Of a stretch of DNA of 6,040 nucleotides, positions 1 through 6,027 are shown piece after piece. Under the pieces are notes generated by a model, which did not search any database, was not told the DNA's origin, and worked only from the letters and a program-made list of their open reading frames with translations. Positions within the stretch are counted from its first letter, which is position 1, and each line of letters begins with the position of its first letter. Position numbers and translations under genes: made by a program. The DNA is from Calditrichia bacterium (lineage in GTDB: Bacteria; Calditrichota; Calditrichia; RBG-13-44-9). The stretch is taken from positions 1 through 6,040 of the forward strand of contig JALXCH010000289.1 of the NCBI GenBank assembly GCA_026991005.1, read 5' to 3'.

Positions 1-1916
1 GTTCCGTTGTCGAAATGCATGCTGCTCAAACCGTGGAAAATGCCAGCGGGATCTCCATCCGTGGTGTAGGTAGGTACGCGATCCATCACGTAGCTGGCTT
101 TCAGGTAAGTGCGGTAGAATTGCTTATCCGCGGTACTTCCCTTTTGCACCAGGTCGTACCCAATTTCCGAACCGGAAACAAACAACCGTCCGCCGTTCTC
201 CAGATAACCGGCTACCAGGGTTTGTTCCACACTGTTGAAACTCTCGTCTGCCGTGCCCTCTTCACCCAGAATCCAGATTACCACCCGGTAGTGATTCAGG
301 CTAATCTGGTTGTCCTGTACAGCTTCGTTGCTGCAGGCATCGAAAGCGTAGCCGGTTTTAACTACCGAAGGAGCGTACCGTTTAATAAAATCGAAAGTAT
401 TCACTGTACCGCTGGTGCGGTCGAATCCATTCACAATCAGGATGCGCACCGTTTCGGTTGTGGGTTTCACTCCCAGCACCTCGGTGGCGCTGCTCTCGCC
501 ATTTCCATTCAGAGCCGTGACTTTGAAGTAGTAAACCGAATCCTGCGACAGGTTGCTCAAAGTAACTTCCGGGGAGGGGAAATCCATCACTGCTGTAAAA
601 TTGGTACCATCGGTGCTCTGGTACAGGCGGTAGCTGGTGGCTCCCACTGCGGAGTTCACCGCTACTTTCACTGCTCCGTTGCCCACATTAGTGACCCGGA
701 AATTCATCGGCTTTAACGGCGGGGCAGAAGAGCCAAAGGCATTGGCAATCGCTGCTTGCAGCTCCTGGCGCTGCCCATCGTAACTTAACGCCCAGATGGC
801 AATTCCTTTTAAATTCTTCTGATTTACCAGATCAAACTTCAGGGCCAGACTCAGGCTGTCGTCGTACCATCCCTGGTTCCAGTTGCCATCGTTGTATTTG
901 TACCAGGGCGTCTGGGAGTTGGTGTCCCACAACCGCCCGTATTGCAGAGCGTTGGAATAAGCCGTACTGTAAAAAATAGCCGTTCCCGTGCCCAGGGTGG
1001 GCGATGCTAATCCACCATTCGCCGTCGGCCATTCAAAACCGTAAAAGGGAACACTCAAAATGAGTTTGGACACATTGTTCTGGGTTTTGGTGATGTAATC
1101 TTCCACGCTGCGGGTAATATTCCAGTAGCCCCACACCGAGCCGCTGGTCAGGGGGGCGGTGGGACCTGCCGTTGGTCCCGAAGACCAGTGGTAATCGTAT
1201 CCCTGAATCACCAGCCCATCCGTCACCTGTGCCAGCTGGTAGTAGTCGTAATTGTTGCGCCAGTCCACTGCCGGGGTAAAAATGGTCACGTACGAACCGG
1301 GAATCTGGGAGTGAAAGGTGTTGGCCAGTTCTGTCATAAAATCGGTAAGGTTCTGGCGATTTCCCGAAGGAATCCCTTCAAAATCGATATTCACCCCATC
1401 GGCGTTGGCGTATTGCACGTGTAGCACCAGATTGTTAATTAAATTGGTGCGGTAGGTGGGATTCCCCAGCAGTGTATTCAGTTGCGTCCCGTCGAACAGA
1501 ATCACCGTTAGCACTACCCGCACCCCGTGGCTGTGGGCGGTATTCACCAATCCCGCCGCAGGCCAGTGATGCTGATTGACGATGTTTCCGTATCCATCCA
1601 CATCCACCCCAAAATAGGCGATGGTGGAGAGCAAATCGTAATTCAAACTGGGATAGGAATTGTACACCCAATAGGGGAGGTAGCCAAACACTTCGCGGGA
1701 GAGGGCACGCTGGCGGGGTACCAGCGGCATGGGTTTGCCGTGGAATTCGGGCGTCTCGCCGTGGGGTTGGTAATCCCGGTAATTCTGCCATTCCGTTTGA
1801 TGAATGGAAGGCGCGTTCTCCATCTCACGATAAAACTGCTGCCAATCCGGTTGGGCAAAGGCAGCCTGTAAACTCAGGGCAATGATTGCCGTAATCCAGA
1901 AAAAACGTTTCATCAT
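1..1916 (-). CDS. Secreted GH18 glycosidase (YaaH/SleL-like) with FN3 and Rossmann-like accessory domain; 3' end beyond window
   Basis: The frame is open from ATG at 1916 to the window edge (638 codons, no stop), so the C-terminus is missing. Residues 1-21 form a signal peptide (MMKRFF, hydrophobic core, cut after AFA). Residues ~75-393 are a glycoside hydrolase 18 barrel: FGYLPYW on strand 1, the catalytic motif DGVNIDFE at 173-180 with E180 as the acid, IQGYDYHW at 238-244, LILSVPFYGFEW at 285-296 and GIAIWALSYD at 371-380. Asn176 in place of the middle Asp is normal for the YaaH/SleL branch, which cleaves N-acetylglucosamine-type bonds in peptidoglycan; chitin is an alternative substrate. 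Residues ~402-484 are an FN3 domain. From ~489 comes a Rossmann-like domain (RILIVNGFDR, YLENGGRLFVSGSEI) shared with the neighbouring M23 protein. A T9SS sorting domain may follow outside the window (inference). The start is ATG ATG with only a weak GAGA upstream, so M2 at 1913 is equally possible. The gene is probably in the same operon as the two upstream genes. Confidence 0.9.
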   Translation of the reverse strand, partial: MMKRFFWITAIIALSLQAAFAQPDWQQFYREMENAPSIHQTEWQNYRDYQPHGETPEFHGKPMPLVPRQRALSREVFGYLPYWVYNSYPSLNYDLLSTIAYFGVDVDGYGNIVNQHHWPAAGLVNTAHSHGVRVVLTVILFDGTQLNTLLGNPTYRTNLINNLVLHVQYANADGVNIDFEGIPSGNRQNLTDFMTELANTFHSQIPGSYVTIFTPAVDWRNNYDYYQLAQVTDGLVIQGYDYHWSSGPTAGPTAPLTSGSVWGYWNITRSVEDYITKTQNNVSKLILSVPFYGFEWPTANGGLASPTLGTGTAIFYSTAYSNALQYGRLWDTNSQTPWYKYNDGNWNQGWYDDSLSLALKFDLVNQKNLKGIAIWALSYDGQRQELQAAIANAFGSSAPPLKPMNFRVTNVGNGAVKVAVNSAVGATSYRLYQSTDGTNFTAVMDFPSPEVTLSNLSQDSVYYFKVTALNGNGESSATEVLGVKPTTETVRILIVNGFDRTSGTVNTFDFIKRYAPSVVKTGYAFDACSNEAVQDNQISLNHYRVVIWILGEEGTADESFNSVEQTLVAGYLENGGRLFVSGSEIGYDLVQKGSTADKQFYRTYLKASYVMDRVPTYTTDGDPAGIFHGLSSMHFDNG

Positions 1917-2030
1917 ACAATTATCTCGCAATTTTTTTCATTTTATGTGAATATTGTTTTGTGCCTGCTTCAAGTATTCCGGTACAACCCAAACATCGGG
2001 TGCCCGGGGAACTTCCCCACTCGGAAGTTC
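1917..2030 (-). other. Intergenic gap and leader between the M23 and GH18 genes
   Basis: This 114-base gap separates the M23 stop from the GH18 start. The half next to the M23 gene carries a hairpin (2009-2030). The half next to GH18 is AT-rich, as a leader or promoter region would be, but I find no convincing -35/-10 pair at good spacing: a TTGAAG-like box at 1968-1973 has only poorly spaced -10 partners. A seven-codon reading frame (MKKIAR and stop, 1941-1921 on the minus strand) lies just before the GH18 start in another frame. It is probably chance, though a leader peptide cannot be excluded. Confidence 0.4.
2009..2030 (-). terminator. Hairpin directly after the M23 stop codon
   Basis: The arms GAACTTCC and GGAAGTTC (2009-2016 and 2023-2030) pair perfectly over 8 bp around a 6-base loop and begin at the first base after the TAA stop. 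There is no T-run downstream on the minus strand (CCCCGGGCACCC follows), so it is not a standard Rho-independent terminator. It may act as a partial terminator or as an mRNA-stabilising or processing stem that sets different levels for the M23 and GH18 genes. Confidence 0.35.
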
Positions 2031-4292
2031 TTACCGGGTGAGCACGATTTTGGCGGTTCGCACAATTTTCCCACTCGCTCCCGAAGACCGGGGCGTTGCC
2101 TGGAATCGCACCAGGTACACTCCACTGGAAACGGGTTGTTCTTCCTGGTTCAAGCCATTCCAGCGTACTTCGTGCACCCCCGCCGTTTGTTCTTGCTGCA
2201 CCAGCGTGCGAACCTTCTGCCCCAGGGGATTGTAGATTTCCAGCAGCACCCGCGAGCGCACCGGCAATACGTATCGCAAATTGGTCTCGGGATTAAAGGG
2301 ATTGGGATAGTTGGGCAGCAGCGCAAACTCCGCTGGTAAACGGGTGTCGCTTTCCGGCGCCAGGGCGTTAATTCCCAGAAAGTAGGAGAGTACCCGTCCC
2401 ATTACCTGCGTTCGTACCGCTTCGTCGCCTACCGTTTCGAAAGGAAATGCCAGGAAAACGACTTTTCCCGGATTGCTTCCGTTCCCAAACGTTCCCTGGT
2501 ACTGCACTGCAGCATACAAACCGGAGGCGTATTCGGCACAGGCAATCGCTCCGCTGCCAAAGGGAACAATCACGTCGCTGGAATCCACATAGTAATTTGC
2601 AGTGCTGAAATCGAAGGTGAGTCCCTCGAAGATGGAACCCGTTTCTCCGGTAAGAGCGTGTTGGTGCGTGCGGCTGGCAAAATCCACATGGAAATAGTCA
2701 TGCAGGAACTGCTCGTCCTGGGAAGAAGCAGAGCCCAGCCCATCGGGATCCAGTGCCCGGGCAATGGAGGAGCCGCTCACGAGCAATTGTCCTCCGTTCT
2801 CCAGATACTGTTTGACCGCAGCCTGCAGGGTGGAATCGAACATGGTGGAGGCCAGACTATCGTCCCCAGTGTACCAGAGGACGGCATCGTAATCATTCAG
2901 GGAAATACTGCCCTCTGCCACGCTGCTGGCCGGGGCGGTGTCGAAACTAATCTGGTTGCTTAAGACAGCCTGCCCATAGGTGTAATTGAAAGGATGGTAC
3001 ACCGATGGCCAGGCGCCATCGCTGCGAGTAAATCCGTTTACGATCAGTACTTTGCCCAGAAAGCCGCTGCCGTTGCTGGCTCCGTACACATCCGAGGGTT
3101 TGCTCTCGTTGGTAATGGGAGAATTATCCACCGCAGTAAGCCGAAAGTACACACTGGTGTTTAGCACCAGGGGGAGGACGGTATCGGTTACGGCGGGAGT
3201 GAGTTCGCTTTCATCTTTAAACAACGTCCAGAGCTGGTTGTCGAAACTAAAGTATAGCCGATAGCCCACGAGATCGGAATCGGGATTGGCTTTCCAGCTC
3301 AAATGCAGTCCGGTATCGGTGCCTTTGATGAATTTGAATTGGGGCTGCACCGGAGCGACCGTATCCACTGCCGTGATGGTGACCGGTACGTAAACCGTAT
3401 CCGTATTGAAGCGGGTATCTTCGGTGAACACCTGCACCACATAATCTCCCTGCGGAAGCTGGGAGGTGTCCCAGTAATTGTCCTGCCAGATGTCGTTGGT
3501 TACCTGGTACACGTGGCTGGTGGTGCTGGACATGGGCTGGAAATAAACAATGTCCACATACGCATTACTGGGTTTAGTGTTGAAGATAAAACGCAATCCG
3601 TTATACGGGGGTTCGTACACTACCGTGCTGGTATCGGCACTGAATATGCTGTATCCGATTTTATAGGTGCCGTTATTGCGCACGGAAATGGGAGTACCGG
3701 GATCCCCGTTTTGTTCATCGACCTTTACAATAATATCCACAAAGCCGAACAATCCGTTGGCAGGGAGTTCGGTGGTGGTGTTGTTGACGTAAAATTTAAC
3801 AAAGCGGATGATGGGCGCCCAGTTATCCACCAGCGGATCCAGACCATCGTTTACCAGCATGGCGTTATGTTCGCTTCCTACGTAACCGTAGGTAAAATGC
3901 ACATGTCCCAGTCCGGGGTAAATGGTGCCTACCACCGTCTGGGAAGCATAAACGGGATCGCCGACCGATAAAGCGGGATTGGGTTGAATGTGCACATAAG
4001 CTTTATCGGAGACCCGCACGTAAGCATTGGAACCGGAGGTGGACATGGATACGATGACCCCATCCGTACAGGGGTACACGGGACTGCCATCCGCTTTGGG
4101 GATGTCTGTTCCGTTGTGGAAATGTCCCGGTGTGGTGGTGCTGCGATATTCGCAGAAGGTTCCGGTTATCCAGTGGCTCTGGTTGAACGGTGTCAACGGC
4201 CAGGGGAAAAGGCTCTGGGCGGATGCGGTGACGACCATGGTCACCAGCATCCAGAATGGGAATAAAACGGAGGAAAATGTTGTTCGCTTCAT
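2031..4292 (-). CDS. Secreted M23-family metallopeptidase with FN3, Rossmann-like domain and T9SS sorting domain
   Basis: This 753 aa protein is a predicted zinc endopeptidase cutting peptidoglycan cross-links or stem peptides outside the cell. Residues 1-26 are a signal peptide cut after ASA. The M23 (LytM-like) domain at ~40-160 has every expected catalytic element: HNGTD (ligands H59, D63), YVHIQ (H101), VGDPV, and GHVHF (H130, ligand H132). The lead-in ITGTFCEYR...HFHNGTDI matches the GTFGEYR...HFHSGIDI pattern of FCB-group M23 proteins, with Cys47 where Gly is usual. Residues ~161-308 look like a beta-sandwich, ~311-404 are FN3, and ~412-640 form a Rossmann-like domain (KVLIVNGFTR, YLENGGQLLVSGSSI, KVVFLAFPFETV) like that in the GH18 protein. 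Residues ~651-753 are the type A sorting domain (NYPNPFNPET, IYNPLGQKVRTL, SSGVYLVRF, KIVLTR), implying T9SS export across the outer membrane and C-terminal processing. The start is fixed by the ATGA overlap with the upstream gene and by the signal peptide. Confidence 0.93.
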   Translation of the reverse strand: MKRTTFSSVLFPFWMLVTMVVTASAQSLFPWPLTPFNQSHWITGTFCEYRSTTTPGHFHNGTDIPKADGSPVYPCTDGVIVSMSTSGSNAYVRVSDKAYVHIQPNPALSVGDPVYASQTVVGTIYPGLGHVHFTYGYVGSEHNAMLVNDGLDPLVDNWAPIIRFVKFYVNNTTTELPANGLFGFVDIIVKVDEQNGDPGTPISVRNNGTYKIGYSIFSADTSTVVYEPPYNGLRFIFNTKPSNAYVDIVYFQPMSSTTSHVYQVTNDIWQDNYWDTSQLPQGDYVVQVFTEDTRFNTDTVYVPVTITAVDTVAPVQPQFKFIKGTDTGLHLSWKANPDSDLVGYRLYFSFDNQLWTLFKDESELTPAVTDTVLPLVLNTSVYFRLTAVDNSPITNESKPSDVYGASNGSGFLGKVLIVNGFTRSDGAWPSVYHPFNYTYGQAVLSNQISFDTAPASSVAEGSISLNDYDAVLWYTGDDSLASTMFDSTLQAAVKQYLENGGQLLVSGSSIARALDPDGLGSASSQDEQFLHDYFHVDFASRTHQHALTGETGSIFEGLTFDFSTANYYVDSSDVIVPFGSGAIACAEYASGLYAAVQYQGTFGNGSNPGKVVFLAFPFETVGDEAVRTQVMGRVLSYFLGINALAPESDTRLPAEFALLPNYPNPFNPETNLRYVLPVRSRVLLEIYNPLGQKVRTLVQQEQTAGVHEVRWNGLNQEEQPVSSGVYLVRFQATPRSSGASGKIVRTAKIVLTR

Positions 4293-4300
4293 TTTGCCCT
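4289..4300 (-). promoter_or_regulatory. ATGA stop/start overlap with a short-spaced AGGG ribosome binding site
   Basis: On the minus strand the sequence reads AGGGCAAAATGA. The TGA (4291-4289) ends the propeller gene and the ATG (4292-4290) begins the M23 gene. AGGG at 4300-4297 is a plausible but close ribosome binding site, 4 bases before the ATG. The arrangement favours re-initiation by ribosomes finishing the upstream gene, keeping the two products in fixed proportion. Confidence 0.75.
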
Positions 4301-5497
4301 GTACATTTGATAATTATCGTTTAGACCAATTAAGAGATGCCGGGAATCGGGAAGGAAAAACAGTGCGGGATGTTCCACAAATTCCCGGGAGAAATCCAGT
4401 GTTTGCACCGTTTCGCCAGCAGGATTTACCAGCAGGACACGGGGTGCCATAAACACAAATCGGTTTGTCCGGAACTCGCTGCGGGCAATGAACAGCGCAG
4501 CGGGATTTGCCTCGGGATTCAGTGCAAGCGCAGCGATGAAACCTTCCTCGGCAGGAATTTCCTTCTGCCAGATGCGGGAAGCCCGCCGCACATCCACCAG
4601 TTCCGCCCGTTGGTTCTCGGCCATCAACAGATAGCGGCTGTCGGGGGAAAAGTGCAGATGTTTGGGAATCATGGCGCTGCGGTACAACTCCTCGCCCTGT
4701 TCGTTGAGCACTTGCACAAACCGGTCGAGGTGGCCATCCTGATACACCGTGTAGCTGGTGGCAGCGAGGCGCGTCCCGTCCGGGGAAAGGGCAACTTCGC
4801 CCAGGGCGTCGCCGGGAAGTTCCTGTTGCCAGTTCAATCTGCCTTCCGCAGAAAATGAGAACAGGGTGGGTTGAGCGTCCGGTTCCGGTGCGCTGCTTCC
4901 CCGGGGAGCCACGCCCTTCCGGGTTGCAGCAACGAGCACTCTTTCGCCATCACTACTGAAAATAACCGTGAGTAACCGTTCCAGATCGAACTGCGCTTCC
5001 GGAAAGAGGGTGGTGTGGTGCTGTAATTGCCCGTCACTTCCGTAAAACCACACTTCGCCCGTAGGAATGCGTCCCAGCACCAGCGCGCCATCGGCATCGC
5101 TTACGGTTACCGTGGGAGCGGGATCGTCGAAATACTGGGTGGTTTTCAGGGAATAAACCGGTTGCAGGCTTCCGGTGTACACGGAAATAATCAGCTCCCG
5201 GTTACGGGAAAGTTCCGGAAGGGATTGTAAAGAGAGCACGGCAACATAATTCCCGTTGCGGGAAAATACGGTTTGCCAGAAGCCTTCCGGTAAAGGGAGC
5301 GAAGCCTGTACCGCCTGGTGCTTCTGCAGAAGGAGCTTTTCGGATGTAACCACCAGGATGCCACCATCTACGGGATGAAGCGCCTGAAGGTGGGGCACAT
5401 CCTGTTTCAGGATTTGCTGGTAATTACTGCCCGCGTACAACTGAAACAGTAAAATAATTAAAATTAGCAGGAGGGGGAAAAAACGATAGGTTCTCAT
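4289..5497 (-). CDS. Exported beta-propeller-like protein of unknown function
   Basis: This 402 aa protein begins with a signal peptide or anchor (MRTYRFFPLLLILIILLFQLYAG, residues 1-23). It has no lipobox cysteine, so export to the periplasm or beyond is likely. The rest is made of repeated beta-strand units with an S-x-D-G-like turn followed by a hydrophobic strand: FSRNGNYVAVLS (78-89), VSDADGALVLG (132-142), FSSDGERVLVAA (180-191), LSPDGTRLAATS (237-248), FSPDSRYLLMAE (283-294), and FLPDSRHLLIGL (381-392). Segments such as RLNWQQELPG and SRIWQKEIPAE resemble PQQ-type or WD40-like blades, suggesting about seven blades. No catalytic residues are recognisable; such proteins usually bind partners or ligands. 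It has no sorting domain, unlike the M23 protein it is coupled to, so it may stay in the periplasm. A role as partner or sensor for the two hydrolases is inference from position only. The start is supported by AAGGA 9 bases upstream and by the signal peptide. Confidence 0.85.
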   Translation of the reverse strand: MRTYRFFPLLLILIILLFQLYAGSNYQQILKQDVPHLQALHPVDGGILVVTSEKLLLQKHQAVQASLPLPEGFWQTVFSRNGNYVAVLSLQSLPELSRNRELIISVYTGSLQPVYSLKTTQYFDDPAPTVTVSDADGALVLGRIPTGEVWFYGSDGQLQHHTTLFPEAQFDLERLLTVIFSSDGERVLVAATRKGVAPRGSSAPEPDAQPTLFSFSAEGRLNWQQELPGDALGEVALSPDGTRLAATSYTVYQDGHLDRFVQVLNEQGEELYRSAMIPKHLHFSPDSRYLLMAENQRAELVDVRRASRIWQKEIPAEEGFIAALALNPEANPAALFIARSEFRTNRFVFMAPRVLLVNPAGETVQTLDFSREFVEHPALFFLPDSRHLLIGLNDNYQMYRAK

Positions 5498-5506
5498 AAC
5501 ATTCCA

Positions 5507-5511
5507 TCCTT
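5507..5511 (-). promoter_or_regulatory. Ribosome binding site of the propeller gene
   Basis: AAGGA on the minus strand, 9 bases before the ATG at 5497, is the clearest Shine-Dalgarno sequence of the three genes. Two other ATGs between it and the start are out of frame, so it supports 5497 as the start of the operon's first gene. Confidence 0.65.
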
Positions 5512-5541
5512 GAAATTAGAAGCATCACAATTCGCACGTAA

Positions 5542-5568
5542 GGTATAAAAAAGAGAAAAAAATAGCAA
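5542..5568 (-). promoter_or_regulatory. Possible promoter of the three-gene operon
   Basis: On the minus strand a TTGCTA box (5568-5563) is followed after 15 bases by TATACC (5547-5542), about 45 bases before the propeller start. The spacer is almost pure T with two C (a purine tract on the plus strand). Spacing is two bases short of the sigma-70 optimum and the -10 box matches at only four positions. Lineages of this type may also use a different promoter consensus, so this is only a candidate. The AT-rich setting and location are what favour it. Confidence 0.3.
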
Positions 5569-5589
5569 GATAATTCCTAATTCTAAGAG

Positions 5590-5694
5590 CAAATTCCAAA
5601 TCACAAATAGCAAATTCCAAATCACAAATAACAAATTCCAAATCACAAATCCCAAATCCCAAAAACAAATCTCAAGATCCAAATTCCAGATGCC
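5590..5694. repeat. 21-base tandem repeat, five units (three near-perfect, two degenerate)
   Basis: Units start at 5590, 5611, 5632, 5653 and 5674. The first three share the 19-base core CAAATTCCAAATCACAAAT and differ only in the last two bases (AG, AA, CC); the fourth (CAAATCCCAAAAAC...) and fifth are diverged. A possible further decayed unit lies just to the left. Because 21 is a multiple of three, the minus strand reads as a periodic FVIWNLL peptide (frame 5703-5494), which I treat as an artefact of the repeat and not a gene. The array sits between the candidate promoter and the rest of the gene-free region. Confidence 0.85.
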
Positions 5695-5723
5695 AATTCT
5701 CAATAAACTATTATTTTTAATTC

Positions 5724-5777
5724 GCGTCCATTCGTGTGATTCGTGGGCTAATATTCATTCGCATAATTCGCGGGCTA
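5724..5777. repeat. 27-base imperfect direct repeat (ATTCG type)
   Basis: Two adjacent 27-base units (5724-5750 and 5751-5777) share the pattern CATTCG-x-x-T-x-ATTCG-x-GGGCTA. The first has ATTCGTGTGATTCGTGGGCTA-like content split around one variable base, the second ATTCGCATAATTCGCGGG. The pattern resembles the ATTCGTGTCATTCGTGG intergenic repeats that I recall from several bacterial phyla; this family link is from memory. Confidence 0.65.
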
Positions 5778-5810
5778 GAGTCGAGTTGGTGTACAAAATG
5801 AGCAGGCAAC

Positions 5811-5842
5811 ATTCTTTCCTTCTGAGTCCGGCGAAAAATCCC
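5811..5842. repeat. Probable degenerate copy of the TTCTGAG-type repeat
   Basis: The stretch contains CCTTCTGAGTCCGGCGAA followed by AAATCCC. It keeps, in the same order, the elements TTCTGAG, GCGAA and AATC that appear in the clearer copy at 5921-5960 (CTGTCATTCTGAGCG ... GCGAAGAATCTC). I read it as an older or variant member of the same family; the resemblance is partial. Confidence 0.4.
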
Positions 5843-5866
5843 TGCCACCTCATGGCATTTCCGGAT

Positions 5867-5960
5867 GAGATTCTTCACCCCCGCATGCGGCGGGGGTGAA
5901 GAATGACAGAACCACCATCCCTGTCATTCTGAGCGCAGCGCCAGCGAAGCGAAGAATCTC
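5867..5960. repeat. Composite 94-base inverted repeat of the TGTCATTCTGAG...GAAGAATCTC family
   Basis: The element opens with GAGATTCTTC (5867-5876) and closes with its exact complement GAAGAATCTC (5951-5960). Inside it, GAATGACAG (5901-5909) faces its complement CTGTCATTC (5921-5929) across an 11-base centre. It thus looks like two head-to-head copies of one repeat: the right copy has the usual TGAGCG...GCGAAGC core, while in the left copy that core is replaced by a GC-rich hairpin. Similar TGTCATTCTGAGCGAAGCGAAGAATC repeats are scattered between genes in many bacteria (recalled, not searched). Confidence 0.75.
5870..5904. repeat. Perfect 15-bp hairpin inside the inverted repeat
   Basis: ATTCTTCACCCCCGC (5870-5884) and its exact complement (5890-5904) flank a 5-base loop, ATGCG. 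The run of five C facing five G makes this the most stable stem visible in the window. No T-run follows on either strand, so a standard terminator is unlikely, although it could still stop or protect transcripts from either side. Confidence 0.85.
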
Positions 5961-6027
5961 TAGCACATACCAGTGGATCCTTCTATTATGCTTTAACAAT
6001 GCACCTCAGGAAAGGGGTAAAAGGCAT

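Noticed and set aside
15..716. Long plus-strand reading frame (233 codons)
   Set aside because: It lies entirely opposite the GH18 gene, whose minus-strand frame has clear FN3 and Rossmann-like motifs; the plus-strand peptide has no recognisable domain.
1435..1791. Minus-strand frame (118 codons) inside the GH18 gene
   Set aside because: It is an alternate frame within the GH18 barrel, rich in Pro and Arg, and gives no family motif. The main frame reads through without interruption, so no frameshift is needed.
1..1916. Classical chitinase with a chitin-binding domain
   Set aside because: The Asn variant of the catalytic motif fits the YaaH/SleL branch better and no chitin-binding domain is seen in the visible part. 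Chitin remains possible as a substrate but not as the call.
3303..3971. Long plus-strand reading frame (222 codons)
   Set aside because: It is antisense to the M23 gene over its catalytic and beta-sandwich parts. The composition is rich in His, Gly and Ile as expected from a shadow frame.
4027..4858. Plus-strand frames of 141 and 173 codons spanning the propeller/M23 junction
   Set aside because: Both are antisense to well-supported genes and lack domain motifs or plausible ribosome binding sites.
5590..5694. CRISPR array
   Set aside because: The units are contiguous 21-base copies without unique spacers and the period is too short, so this is a simple tandem repeat.
5690..5899. Small plus-strand gene (69 codons)
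   Set aside because: The frame crosses several unrelated repeats and stops just inside the hairpin. The peptide has no coherent composition and no ribosome binding site stands out.
5870..5904. Rho-independent terminator
   Set aside because: The stem is strong but no T-run follows on either strand, and it sits symmetrically within a larger inverted repeat, which explains it better.
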